Source: Massariosphaeria phaeospora (taxonomy: Eukaryota > Ascomycota > Dothideomycetes > Pleosporales). Taken from it: a stretch of 64,000 nt of DNA. Each line of letters opens with the position of its first letter. Position 1 is the stretch's first letter. Position numbers and translations under genes: made by a program. The notes under the pieces were generated by a model. It was not told where the DNA came from, made no database searches, and saw nothing but the letters and a program-made list of their open reading frames with translations. Of this stretch, positions 1 to 11,867 are shown one piece after another. The stretch covers positions 868,001 to 932,000 of the forward strand of contig JAADJZ010000011.1 in NCBI GenBank assembly GCA_011032825.1, given 5' to 3'.

Positions 1-3000
1 AACTAAATGAGCGGTTAGGAATCGACCACACCGGTGATGGTGGTTGTGATGAGGTGAAGGCTTTCATTATCCCCGCTACTCCGGCACCCGAGCGGAAGTA
101 AGAAAGCCGATGGCGAGTCGCGAACCGCGGTGTGGGAGAGATGACGCAGAACTGCATGCAAGGTGCAAATAACAATGCCAGAAGAGGCGACACCCAGGAA
201 GGACAAGGCTGGGCTGTAGGCATCAAAGCAGCTGAAGGATGAAAAGACTGCTGAGGTGAGACGGCTCACCACCTTCTCGAATATCGGGCAAGCGCTTAGA
301 GCGCGATGGTGACAGGACGTCGGATCAGGTGAGTCAGGGACCGGGTGGATGAGATGAGAGAGAGGCGGAGGCTTGAAAGGAGAAGACTGGCGGCGCGCAT
401 GCGTGGGGAGTCGACGACGACGACGACGACGCACCTGCAGTCTTGTTGAGGGACAGACTCGCGTCATGCTCCCAGTCCAGATGGAAAGTGTCGCGAAAGG
501 GAATCGCGGGCGGGGTTCTTTCTCGCGCAACTCTGTGGTTGGGCCGAGAGTTGAGCTTGGAGGTTTGCCTTTTTGCCTTCTTTTCGGTCTGCGAATGCTA
601 CAGCTCCACCCCGCAAGAACTATAGTCTAACGTGGACTGTGGACTGTCGAATTGCATGTCCAAGGTCGCGTCGCAACAATCGACGGGGTGCGATTATTGC
701 TGGCGAGGCAGATTCCCGCGGCCTCACGGCGGACGGCGGAAGGTGCGATCAGCCTCAACCATGTGACTAAGCCGCGTAGCTACCTTGGAGCAGTTGAAGA
801 GGGACATGTGACCGGCTAAACATAGAAGCGGAAGGCGCTTGGCGGATCCTTCGCTGCGCTAACGCCCAGAGTGGACTGTGCCCCGTTCTCCCCGCATCCT
901 CGACAAGACGCTTCACGACGCTTCGCGGTGGGGACGACGCAGCACTGGCGACGAGGCTGTACACGGCGGGCGCGTAGAGAGAACGCCTGACGCGCGCAAT
1001 TATTGTGAGAAGCATTGCATGCTTCTATACTCTTTTTGTTTGACTGGCGCCGTCTTGCTGCGCTTGCTGCCCGGGATATGTATCGCGCAGACAGTATTTG
1101 TAGCCATGCAAGTATGTGGCACGTGAGGGATGAAGAAGGTTGAATTATTTTGATTTTGATCCCTCCGATGCGACGTGACCAGGACGGCCGTGCCCTCGGA
1201 AACGATGGATGCGATCGCCGGCCATCAAAAGCAATCCGCCTCGACTGTGCGGCGTGCGTGCATCTATCAAACCATCTCCGTACTACTTGGTAGACATGCT
1301 TCTCTAGGCTAACCATGCAGCCTCTTCAGGTGAAAGTGGTGCAGCATGCGCGAGGGAGCATCGTCGCAGCCACCTGCACCTGCTACCGTCGTCTCAATCA
1401 GCTGCTGCAGCAGATCGAAACGACGTGACTCGCGACCAACCCGTAGCTTTGAGTTCGCTAGCGCCGCCATTACGCGGTTGCGGAGCCCTATCGCACCGCA
1501 GCCCGACGAGGCAACTGCCTCCGCAGAGCCTCTTTTCCCCTCCACCCTCCTCTCTGCGTCACCGTACGACCAGCAGCCCGGCTCTCTGGAGACACCAAAA
1601 CCACCCGCAGCATCTCGTGACGTGACGCCTGGCTGAAAGAGAAAAGGAGAGGCAAGTGCGCTCGGAGTTCGTCCCCTTCTCTAACCTCGACGACGCAACA
1701 GTGCGGCGCCCAGAATCGCAGCGTGCAGTGGTCTGGACTGTGATCTTCACCACCCGAGTGATGAGTCCCGAACCCGATGGACTCATTCTTGCGTCCACCG
1801 CCTCTGCCTCTAGGCGCGATTGACAGTTGCACTCTCCGCTGTAGCGACAACATCCAAGTCCGTTTCATCCGAGGTCAGCGGTGCTGGATTGGATATGTCT
1901 CAGCGCACAGGTGTTGGACTAACCCACAGCTTGTGGCATTTTGAGCATCGGCAATTGTTATGCTAGCCACTCAACGGCTTTAATCCTGCCGGAGATATTG
2001 CAACTGCTACAGGGCGTCGACATGGAGCTTCTTTCCTCGCCACCCTACTGCACCACACCCATGTCACATATCTCAGTCGAATCTCGATTCGCTCTCCAGC
2101 AATGATCAGCCCACAATACTGTCCACCAGCATGCAATACATACGCGTGCCGACATACGCAAGGATCACGGTGCCGGATTGATAAGTTTGCATTGAGCTCT
2201 TGTCCTGTCTCAGTCATGGCTTCAACAGACGTGCCAGCTGGGAGCATCAAATTTGAGATGTCCGCAATGTGGCAACGGAACCGCAAGATAGATGGCGAGC
2301 TCTTTCAGCACACCCTGGTCGGTATCGGCACCCAGTGATTGAGTTCTCACCATGTCAGCCTCGAGGTGCTTCGAGAAGATTGCGCTGCAAGGTGCGCTGC
2401 ACGTTGAATCCCGCAACCCATGCACGCAGGTCACAATTTCTACCTAAGTGTCAGAAGCTCAGAAGTTTGTCATCACGGCGATGGCGGTCCCAGCGGCTTC
2501 GTAGCGTTCCTACAATCGACGTCGCCATGGCGGTAAACGGGAACGCTTGTATTGAAGGAGCAAAAGTATACCCCAGGTATATGTCGTAATACAGGCTTTG
2601 CGAGTCAGGAATCGCTATCACACCTAAACGTCAATGGCCGGGTATCAACGGACAAGAAGCGCTTCGATATGTGACGGTAGAGGAGTCGTTGGCGAGTGCG
2701 GCATGTACTCGACCATGTGCTGGCATTCGTATTACCCGCCCAGTCCACTCGATTTGATCTCATCTCACCAGGTCTCAGGAGTTGGGAGCCCGCAGAACAT
2801 ACTGTTAATGGCAGTGAGCATCAGTTTTGCACGTGTGCTGGAACCCCTATCCTCAGACCAAGCCCATTCACAGCAAGATGTGTAAGAGAGGTGGCGAGCC
2901 TGGGTCCCTGGCTGTGGAGATCGATGGGATTTCCGACCGTTTGGGAGGCCGCGCCCGTTTCTGACGGCTGGCGAGTGTTGACGGCCCAAAACGTCGATAG

Positions 3001-5461
3001 GATCGCGAGCAGTTTAGAACAGCACGGCAAGCCAAGCCTCTTCATCAATCTGAGAGCGGCTCCTCCGGTTCAGTCCCGCGAATCCCGAGTCCCGAGTGCC
3101 CGCGCCGATAGAGGGTGCAGCGATTACCTAGCAGCCAGCCAAAGGCCGTTGCGGCGTGGTGCAGACGGACGGTGGTGCATGGCGACGCTCGAGCCTCACA
3201 AACCGGTGAAGATAGATCCCTTCTGACGTGTGGTGTGCAGCAGTCGACAGCACAGCTGGTCCGAGGCCGAGGACAGCGCGGTAAGCGTTCACCAACAAGT
3301 CGCGTCCCGCAGCTGGTCGTCGTAGCGTGCAGATGTGCGCGCACTATTGGCGGCGCCGTTGCTGGCTGGCAGGCATCTGATGAGTCGTCGACGTCGTCGC
3401 GCCGCGCCCTAGAGGGCTGATAGCGGCGGCGGCGCAGGGACCGTCGACGGGACGCTTGGTGGATGTGTTCCCCAAGGTTTTGCTGCTGCTCAGGCTTTCA
3501 GGCTGGCCACCACGAGCAGCGCGGCGGTCCCAGCGCGAGCAGCAGCCCTGGCGATTAATTCACCCATCCCGCATGTGGAAATTTGCTGGGCTTGGGCGAC
3601 TGGGGCCCCCATTAATAGCCGCATGCCGTGGGAGCGGAGCGTCTGCACGCCGATGCTGACACGCCCAGCCCGGCGCGTTTCAATCTGATATTCGACGGCG
3701 GGCGAATCAGACGCGCTCGCCGGCCTGTTTCAGCGCGGCTGCAGCTGGCATTCCAAATGGGCGTGTGCGGTTGCAGACTCGCAGCGCGGGCGACGACGTC
3801 TTCTTGTTGCGTGCGTCCCAGGTCACAGGTGTGGTTGTGCCGTGCGCCCCGCAAGGCTGCCAGCGAGCACCGCACTCGCACTCCCCATCTGCCGCACACC
3901 CTCACACGCACACCCACCCTACCCTCACGCGTCCCGCGGCGCCCTCATTCGCAGCCGCCGCCAATGGGCGCGCGCCCGCCGTCGACGCCTGTCAAACAGT
4001 CGGGCATTATCTGGAGACTCGTCTGCAGGGGCAGTCAGCAGCAGCACCACGCTCCCAGCGAAACGGTCCCCGATTGCTGCACCGCACCCCTCGTGCGGCG
4101 TCATGGTTTCCCCTTCGTTCATTCAGCTCGGCCATCGCACACAGGCTCGACGCTCGTTCTGGAGCGCGCTGCCAGACGCTGCTGCTGCTGCTGCTGCTGC
4201 TGCCATCATGACGGCAGCGCGCTCTGGCTCTCCAGCGCGGTCGTGATCCTTCGGCGGTAAGCGGCAGGCGGTGGTGCAGAAAGGCTGAGGGCGCAACCAC
4301 TCACGCTGCCGTTATTCTTGGGCCCACGCCATGCTCCGCTCCCTAGAGCCTACGTACATTATTACATGCCCCTCGACCGCGACCATGCCTAAGCCACGCT
4401 GCTCTTAGTAACAGCGCGCAGTGGGCGCAGAGCGGTTTGCCGCGGGAACGGTCCGCCGCCTGGCGGTGCTGAGCCCTCCTCAACGACCGACCAGACCGTG
4501 ACACGACCGCTCATCTGCTCTGCTTGCCATGCCGGCTGCGGGCTGGGCTGGGCTGGCCGGCGCGCTGGGGCATGGCTGCATGGCTGCACAAGGCGGTGGG
4601 TTCGCCAGGCTCGCGCACCCAAGTCCCCCCCAAGAGCCCCCTCCAGTGCTGGTGCGCGGATGGCTCCCTGTCCTCTGCGGCTGCTTGGAACCGTTCGCTT
4701 GCACGCCGCCAGCCATGCCCGTGGGCTCAAGCTTTTCGACGGCTACACTGCTTACCGTCCCATCGTCCTGCCGTCCTGCCGCGCTCCTCCTCCCCCTCGA
4801 CCTCCCCCCGGCGCCGTCGCTGTCATGGCCCGCTGCTGCAGCACTGCCATTGGCGTCCCTGTCCCCTGTTTTGGCGTCCTCCCCCCTGTTTTGGCGTCCT
4901 CCCCCCTGCCCATGCCCATGCCATATCTCCCACCCTCCGCAGACACAGGGCTTCGCGGACCTTGCAGCCTGCTGCACCTCATCTGCCTCACCCTCCTCTG
5001 CCCATCTTGCTGCTCCCGTCCCCTCTCCTCCTGCCACTAACGCTGCTGGGCTTGGCCAAGGCACAGCCCGTTGGTATTTCAGTCTCGCTCTACAGAGGCT
5101 CGCGGGCGCAGCACTGCTCTGCATCTCCACATCGTCAGATCCTACTTTTGGAACCGCCCTGGAGCCCATTAGGGATCGCTGTCTCTCGTTTCGCATCTGC
5201 CCCTGGTCGACCGTTGTCTTTATTCTTGCGCTTCGTCCGACGAGTCCGCCTATGTTTCCCTGTCCACTCCGCCGCGCCTCTGCCATACCTACATGAACCT
5301 TAGCCCATAGCCATCTGCTGTACTACCGGATCTGGATCGGTTGCCGCTACTGCCTCTGATCCCAATCAAGTCCGACGTCTCCACTCTGAGCCTCGAGAAA
5401 GATCCTTCCCGCCCCCGAACGCTGTTGGGATATATACCCCCTCTCGCCGCCTCAGTCAGCT
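1..5461. other. Gene-poor region upstream of the first regulator gene
   Basis: No reading frame here has convincing family similarity, codon texture or splice context. Frames of up to about 270 codons exist on both strands between 4480 and 5303, but they overlap each other in a C/T-rich stretch and look compositional. Simple repeats include a short CGA run near 411-431, a run of eight GCT units at 4178-4201, and an exact 20-bp tandem duplication at 4867-4906. The last kilobase probably holds the promoter and leader of the gene starting at 5462. Confidence 0.5.
4867..4906. repeat. Exact 20-bp tandem duplication
   Basis: The unit TGTTTTGGCGTCCTCCCCCC occurs twice head to tail, about 0.55 kb upstream of the regulator gene, in pyrimidine-rich DNA. 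It is probably replication slippage; no function is implied. Confidence 0.85.
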
Positions 5462-8400
5462 ATGTCGGATCCTAGTGAGACAGGCGGCCGCCCATTGGCC
5501 TCGAACATCCAGCAACCTGAAGGCAGCACTCGAACATCCTCTCTCCGTCGCCACGCTCGCAGCAACTCGCAGTCATCGGATGAACGTATCGGCGGCACCA
5601 CGTCGTCTTCACCTCGTCGTCGTCTAGGAAGCAAGAAAGAGGCAATGCTCAGCCCCCACATCGGTTCCTCCCGCGGTGACAGTTCCACTATGCAACGATC
5701 CCTCAGCCCTACCCAGATGTCGCCAGAGAGCGCATCCGTCCACTACACTAGGACTGGTCGCATCAGCAAAGCAAAGAAGGGCTTGAAGGTGCACAACTGC
5801 GAGTGCGGAAGGGTACGTGATATGTCACCTCAACCTCTTCCCTCTCTGCTCGCCACCAATCGCCGCTGTGCGAGCACCTATTGCTTCAAGAATTTAGGCA
5901 CTGACATCTCATGCAGTCATATACGCGCGCTGAGCATTTGAGGCAAGTCGTGACTGCAACCGTGTATCTAGCACGTCGATGTTAACTCGTATTCTACAGA
6001 CGACATCAGAAGAACCACGCGCAAGATGCTCTAGTATGCGAGTTTCCAGAATGCGGAAAGACATTCTATAGAGTAGATCTTCTGCAGCGACACCAGGAAC
6101 GACAGTAAGCACTCACTCTGCATAATACACTAAATAGGAATATGCTGAGTGATGACAGCAACGAGATCGGGCCAGACTCTCGTCAGCCCTCGCTGTATGA
6201 GAGAGACACTGCAGAGCCAGAACCTCGAGACGCTGTTCCCGTCTCGTTGGCAACGCCTATCGGGACTACAATTTCCCACACCGCGCCCTATTATCCACAA
6301 ACCCTTTCGCCCTTGCCAGAGGCTACCCAAGACCCAAGGTATACTTCAGACCAGTTTCGTACTCCTCAGATTCCTTCTTCAAATTTTGGTCACATCCTTC
6401 GCTCGTCTCCACATTCCAAGTCTGGTTCCAAGTGAGTTTTCAACTGCACGTCATACATCCTATCTACTTTGTTTTCTTTCAAGATCCTCAACATCGACAT
6501 TGCGTTGCACAGCTGCTTACAACTGTTACAGTCAAAAGCAAGCGCCATACACCCACAGGCAGTCTAGAGCAGCAATCGGGGTCCAAGTCGGCGATCTGCA
6601 ACCTAGCATTGCGTGGAACGATCCTTTCACGCACTCGCCTGAGTACTCCTCGTCGGATGGGTACGCGTCTCCAATACCGATTGCGGGCGACCACGCAAAC
6701 TTGTTCGCGAATTTCCCATACGGTCCTGGGCCAAATCGCACTCGCACTCCCTCAAACGCATCCTTTATCGAGCCGCCTTGGGGATACCCCTCGCGGTCAC
6801 CTACCTCAGCTACCTCGACCATGGCCTACACATGGACTTCGAACGAGAAAAGTCCCGCACCATCAAGCCTAGCATACATGGCTAGCTCCTACTCGATGAC
6901 AAGCGCACCCATGGCAGCGGGGGTTGACCCAATGACTGCTTATGGGCACTTCGGGCCCAAGACGATGGCACAAAGGGATGAAGAGGAACAGGCGTTTCTC
7001 TTCCCAGAACAGTCCTACGGTATGGGCCAACTTGCAAACCACTACCCGTTTGAGCAATATCTTGACAATTACTGGAGACACTTTCACCCCTCATTTCCCG
7101 TCGTCCATCGGTCTACCATTGGCGGCATAAGCCCGTCCCCGATGCTCCACGCAGCGATGACCGCAGTCGGCGGTCAATACTCCAACGATGCTAGCGTTAA
7201 ACGAAAGTCACGAATCCTCCACGACCGATGCCTAAAACTACTCGAAAAGGTATGTGCATGGCCCAGTTACTTCGAGTTCGACTAACACGAACCAGCGCGA
7301 ACTCGATCTCATGACGGAAGAGGAACGGCTATGTGATTACCAAGCCCTATTTCTCGTCGAAGTGCTGTCTCAGTACCGTGCCCGACGCGCCGCCAAGACC
7401 CTTTCGCCGCGGTTCGAGAATGTATACCACAAGGTAAACAAAGTGCCGAAACCAACAATGTCTTGTGCTGATCGTCCTACCAGTTCTGCGACAACTATAG
7501 AGGTGTGACTTCCGACATTATAGATCACATCAACGCCCTTGGACAACCCGAGAACGCCACATACGACCGTTGGAGCCAATGGGTCGAGCTTAATAGTCGA
7601 CAGCGTTTACTACTATGTTGCTATATCTTGGAATACCAACAATCTGTGTTCCTCAGTCGCGAGCCCCGCCACTCGCTCATACAACCCTCTGGTTTCGATC
7701 TCCCCTTCCCTGCACATTCGGCTCTGTGGGACGCCCAGGATTCTTCCGAATGGGCCCTAACCGCACAGCAATATCTTCATATGCCAACATACGTTTATGA
7801 GGTCAACCCAGATTTGAACATGGGTCCCTTCGACTCCTTCCAATCAGCCCTGCTCATCGCAGCGAACTATCATCACTTCGGCAGCACGCTGCCATATCCG
7901 GCTCCCCAGTCACTTCCAGCGATGGATCATCTTCTTGACGACTCTCCAATGACTAAACATCAGCTTCTCACCGCAAAACTCCTTCAATACACGCCCATCC
8001 GTGCCATGCTAGCCGTCTCGGGTGAATCTTGGATTCTCTCCGAAAAGGTCCCCTCCCCTCAGGCCTTCTCTGGGCACAAGGCCACTCTGAGGACATGGGT
8101 GAGCGGTCTATGGGCCGCGACAAGCGACATCCATGGCCCCGCCGTCAAGGACGCACTCAAGCTGGCAATTGAAATCCTTCAACACGCTATGATCATACCG
8201 CCTCATGCCCTCCGTCTTGAACTTGGTGCTGATATGGGTCTCTATTTCGCCGCATTGACCATCTGGACTGTTACGGTCGCTGCCAACACCCGCATTAACG
8301 CGCCTCAGGCATCGGCTCAACCACAACGATACCAGTCCCACTCCCCTCTCCCCACCAACCGCAACCACAACCAGTATCCTTCCCCTTCAATGCATCTCTC

Positions 8401-8809
8401 AACTAGCACGTCCCCGAATCCAACACATGCAGCAGCGATTGGTCTCTTGCCTCATTCCCATACCTCTGTGGTGCCGGCTCCTACTTCCCACAGCATGCTT
8501 CATACGGACATCACTATGACATCGATACACTTCCTCAACCAAGCTATCCTTGAACTCGACCTTCTCGGTATGATCCCGCAGTGGCCTCGAGAGATCGCTC
8601 AATGGCAACAAGGCTGCTCGGCTCTGATGCGATGGGTCAAGATGCGCCTTCGCAACGGCGCACTGGAAGGGCGCGACAGTGCTGTTGGCATGGGGCCTAC
8701 CAGCGCTGGTACCGGCCGTGGAGGCGATGGCCTCGGCGAGCTGCTCGACGGAGTCATCGGCGTCTTGGAGAAGACCATGGGCCGCGGCTGGGAGGGGTGG
8801 GGCGTCTAG
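5462..8809 (+). CDS. C2H2 zinc-finger / Fungal_trans transcription factor
   Basis: Predicted nuclear DNA-binding regulator of about 994 residues. Inferred exons: 5462-5812, 5917-5942, 6000-6104, 6159-6431, 6484-7249, 7296-7433, 7484-8809. Joining exons 1-4 gives two tandem fingers near residues 112-160: the first contains SYTRAEHLRRHQKNH but has Cys-x-Cys rather than Cys-x2-Cys, and the second reads CEFPECGKTFYRVDLLQRH. A Ser/Pro-rich linker follows. The C-terminal half begins with FEQYLDNYWRHFHPSFPVVH, typical of the fungal-specific transcription factor domain (PF04082). Intron 2 (5943-5999) has a GC donor, GCAAGT. The acceptor at 6158 was preferred over the one at 6136 because it restores the last His of finger 2 and avoids a 33-bp intron. 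The gene lies 1.7 kb from the metabolic cluster; whether it controls the cluster is unknown. Confidence 0.85.
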
Positions 8810-10542
8810 ATCCCACACGCTCCCCCAGCACAAGATGTTAGACACGAGAAGTCTTTTCGTTTGACGATGATGGATACACGCACGGGTTTTTCACGACGCT
8901 TTTTCACGTACTTGATATCTGTTTTCTCCTTTCGCAATTTCTTCACGATTTTGCGCCGTCGCTTGTTTGTTTCGGTTTTCACACGTTCCTTTTTTCCCGC
9001 CATTGTTGGATAGTGCATCGGCATAGCGTGGGTTTCGCGGCTCCTCACATCTTCTCGAGAGAAAAATTCGGCACCGTCATGGGGCATGACAGGACAGGAC
9101 TGGACGGCATGGCTTGGAAACGGCCTGCTGGGGATAATTCTTTTCTTTTTACGACTGCACGGAAAGGAAACTCTTTGGGATACCCGTCTTCTTTCATCAT
9201 CGCTTTTCTTCGTTCGCACGCTGTTTTTGCGCTTCGTTCTGAGATCCATCTGCGCCTTGCGGTGGATCTGGCTGTTGTTGTTGTTGTATTTGTACACTTG
9301 TGTCATGGACTCGTCGTCGTCGTGCGCTTGTTTGTTTGGTGGGGCCCCTGGTCTTTTGTAGTGCTCTTCGGAGTGCCTGTATCACTAGTTTTTTAGCTGT
9401 CTTTATTCTTCATCTTGTTGTGTTTCGACCTTGATTTTATCCTTTTTGGAATTTGGTCATGTTTGCGTTGTGCTGGAGTGGGATTTAGCGTGCATATAGA
9501 GCGTAAAGCGTACGGACATAGACGTAGATAGCGTAGTAAGAATATATACTAGATGCTAGATACTCACTTTGTCTCTGAGCGGGCTGTTCCGGCCTTTTGC
9601 TTCTTGTGCATTCGTCGTGTTTTCTTAAGGCTGGGCTGGGGCCTGGCCTGTGCATGGTTTTTTGGGGGGTCGTTTAGTCTAGGTAGGTAGGTACGTGAGA
9701 ACGGGATTGGGATTGGGCTTGGGCTTGGGCTGCTGGATGCTGGATGCTCGATGCTCGATGCGATGCGATGCGATGCGATGCGATGCGATGCGATGCTATC
9801 TAGGCAGTTCTACTAACTGACTACTTTAGAGGTTTGCGCGGCGCGACGTTGTAGAGCGGGAAGTGAGTGTGGTGTGGCAAGCAAAGGAATGGTGTGGAGA
9901 GTGCAAGCAGTGCTTGCTAGAGCAAGGTGGGTTTGTCTGTCTGTCTTTTTCTGGCGGTAGTGAGAAAGTAAGCAGGGAATGTGGGGAATGGGGGAAATGG
10001 GGTGTGCTGCACTGTTTACATAGATCAGACTGGACTGGACTGGACTACTGTAGACGGGATTACTGATTTTGGCGGCGGATCGAGGTTTAGGTTGGGCGGC
10101 GGATTGAGGGGTGTGCGGGATCGGGGTGCTGGGCGGGGGATGGGGGATGTTAGGGGTGCTGGCGATATATTCATGTTTTCTAGCTAGGTACGTATACGGT
10201 GGGTGCAGACAGATAGATAAATAGTGCGGCGAAATCCAAAACACGAAATCCATAACCCAAGGCCCAACGGAGGTAGGTAGGTAGTCAGTGTACATCAACG
10301 AGGGCGATAGTGTAGATAGACTCGCATGTGAGAAGTGAGTAGAAACGAACAAATCGCGTGCGTGATATTACTTGGTAGGTCTCGGACCTACCGCGTATAC
10401 TTACTATATGTATATATATATCGAGTCGAGCCAGGCAGGCAGGCAGATACTTAGTCTATGGGTCGCCTGGATGGATGGATACTAGAGCATCAGCCTAGCT
10501 GGACCGACGACATAAAAGACGCATTATCCACGCCCATCCCAC
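8810..10542. other. Spacer rich in simple repeats
   Basis: This 1.7-kb spacer lies between the converging 3' ends of the regulator gene and hydrolase 1. It has T-rich tracts after the stop, G-rich short repeats near 9700-9735 (GGGATT/GGGCTT units), eight CGATG units, GGACT repeats near 10030-10046 and GTAG-type repeats. No supportable gene was seen. Confidence 0.6.
9756..9795. repeat. Pentanucleotide microsatellite (CGATG)8
   Basis: Eight uninterrupted copies of CGATG, preceded by degenerate GGATGCT/CGATGCT units. This is a typical slippage microsatellite in non-coding DNA and probably polymorphic between strains. Confidence 0.95.
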
Positions 10543-11535
10543 TCACAGCCTCCCGGGCCAAAACCTCCCCCTATTCCCCTCCCGCCAAACCCCATCATGC
10601 GCCACCACAACCTCAACCCGCACCTCCCTCCCCCCCTCCTCCCTCACGCGCCCCTGCTTCATCAACCGCGCAATGCGCGCCACCGTCCCCGCCGCCACCT
10701 CCGTATCCGCATGCACACTCCGCAAGCCGCCGCGCCCATCCCCATACAGCGCAATACCCTTCTCGCCCGACAAAATGCGCGCGTCGTGGCAACAATCACC
10801 CCCCAGATAGACCCATTTCCCCGGCGCCGTGCGCGCCAGCACGTTGACGTGGCCGACGAGGTGGCCCGGCGCATCGACGACGTAGACGCTGCCGTCGCCG
10901 TAGAAGTCGACGACAGCGGGGAACCCCGCGAGCGGCGTCCACGCATGGCGCGTCTGGCATGCAGAGGCGTGCGCCGCGTCGCTGGCCCGCACGGGCGGCA
11001 GTTCGCGCGTGCGGTCGGAGGGGAGCTCGTCGGGGTTGAATATGTCGGCCGGGTAGAGCGGCCCGCCGCCGTGCGCGAGGAGGTGCTGCGTGCCGCTGCC
11101 GACGACGAACTCGGCGTTTGGGAAGTCGGCCGGCGTGCCGACGTGGTCCCAGTGCACGTGGCTGAGGATCACTGTGTTGATGTCTGTGGGCTCGAGACCG
11201 CCGGCTCGGAGACTGGCGGCGGCATCGGGAGATGCGGTCGTGGGTTGGCGCTGGGCGATGTGGTCTTGTTGCGCGGCGCGGTAGCCCGAGACGTCGCGTT
11301 TGAGGCCGAGGTCGAAGACTAGGTTTGTGGGGGTGGTTTTGGGATGCTGTGAGGGGTGTTGGATGAGGAAGGATAGGGAGGGGACGGTCGCGCGCTTGTC
11401 GGGGTCGGCGTCTGTGACGAAGAGTTTCTCGGGGAGGGTTAGGTGGCCGGCGTCGAGGGCGGATATGCTAACGTAGTTTTGATTGGGAGCCGGGGCTGGC
11501 AATGTTATGGTTTCGTGGTCGTCTAAGGATGACAT
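10543..11535 (-). CDS. Metallo-beta-lactamase-fold hydrolase 1 (lactonase-like)
   Basis: Intronless, 330 residues, ATG at 11535. It carries the dinuclear-zinc signature HVHWDH at residues 126-131. Further candidate ligands are a His in the APGHLVGH stretch near 225-229, the Asp in LGGDCCHD near 247, and a late His in VVVAHDG. This HxHxDH...H...D...H order is that of the AHL/gamma-butyrolactone lactonase branch (AiiA, AttM) and of fungal members such as MBL1 of the Fusarium benzoxazolinone cluster. The likely reaction is hydrolysis of a cyclic ester or amide; the substrate cannot be read from sequence. No signal peptide is evident, so it is probably cytosolic. It is divergently transcribed from the zinc ADH across a 332-bp spacer with two GTTGGAGA sites. 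A paralogue lies at 18541-19609. Confidence 0.85.
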   Translation of the reverse strand: MSSLDDHETITLPAPAPNQNYVSISALDAGHLTLPEKLFVTDADPDKRATVPSLSFLIQHPSQHPKTTPTNLVFDLGLKRDVSGYRAAQQDHIAQRQPTTASPDAAASLRAGGLEPTDINTVILSHVHWDHVGTPADFPNAEFVVGSGTQHLLAHGGGPLYPADIFNPDELPSDRTRELPPVRASDAAHASACQTRHAWTPLAGFPAVVDFYGDGSVYVVDAPGHLVGHVNVLARTAPGKWVYLGGDCCHDARILSGEKGIALYGDGRGGLRSVHADTEVAAGTVARIARLMKQGRVREEGGREVRVEVVVAHDGVWREGNRGRFWPGRL

Positions 11536-11867
11536 TGTGGAGGTAATGAGATAGTGTGAATGCTGCTATAAGGTGTTGGGAAGGAGAGTTGTCAAAAAAA
11601 TGGTGGAGTTTGGTTAGGCAAAGACCAATGTTTACAGATGGTTGATGTGATGATTTGTTGGAGAATGTTGGAGAAGCATTCGGACTTAACAGAATAGACA
11701 GCCCCACCTGAAGCTTGCTTACTACCCCGCAGCGGGGTCCTGCTAGATCGATGCGTACGGTTGTTTGAAAGAGCTGGGGGTTCGACTGTGATGATACCGC
11801 GTCTCCAATTTGATATATCTCATCTGTTGGGTTGCATCGTCTTCCTAAACCTCTTCGTTCATCAGCA
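11536..11867. promoter_or_regulatory. Bidirectional promoter of hydrolase 1 and alcohol dehydrogenase
   Basis: This 332-bp spacer separates two divergent cluster genes. Exact GTTGGAGAA copies start at 11657 and 11667, so they sit one helical turn apart on the same strand. A further CTCCAA lies at 11803-11808, and a perfect palindrome is at 11724-11738. The GTTGGAGA element matches the TTGG(A/G)G site known for yeast ADR1 and recurs in other promoters of this cluster. Binding by the ADR1-like regulator at 13087-15754 is inferred. Confidence 0.65.
11724..11738. promoter_or_regulatory. Palindrome ACCCCGC-A-GCGGGGT
   Basis: Two perfect 7-bp arms around a single A, in the divergent hydrolase/ADH promoter. 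It could bind a dimeric factor, or a CCCCGC-type (C2H2) factor on both strands. Only the symmetry is seen; the role is inferred. Confidence 0.4.

Noticed and set aside
1963..2434. Minus-strand frames with protein-like texture
   Set aside because: Two short frames (107 and 70 codons) overlap, no splice join gave a longer sensible protein, and no family was recognised.
4480..5303. Overlapping 250-270-codon frames on both strands upstream of the first regulator
   Set aside because: They arise in C/T-rich DNA, overlap each other antisense and in register-shifted frames, and show only Pro/Leu/Ser/Ala-rich composition without any family motif.
9700..9735. Telomere-like G-rich repeats
   Set aside because: The units are GGGATT and GGGCTT, not TTAGGG, are very few, and lie between ordinary genes.
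10597..11322. 241-codon plus-strand frame across hydrolase 1
   Set aside because: It is the antisense shadow of the GC-rich hydrolase gene; the product is Arg/Ala/Val-rich without motifs.
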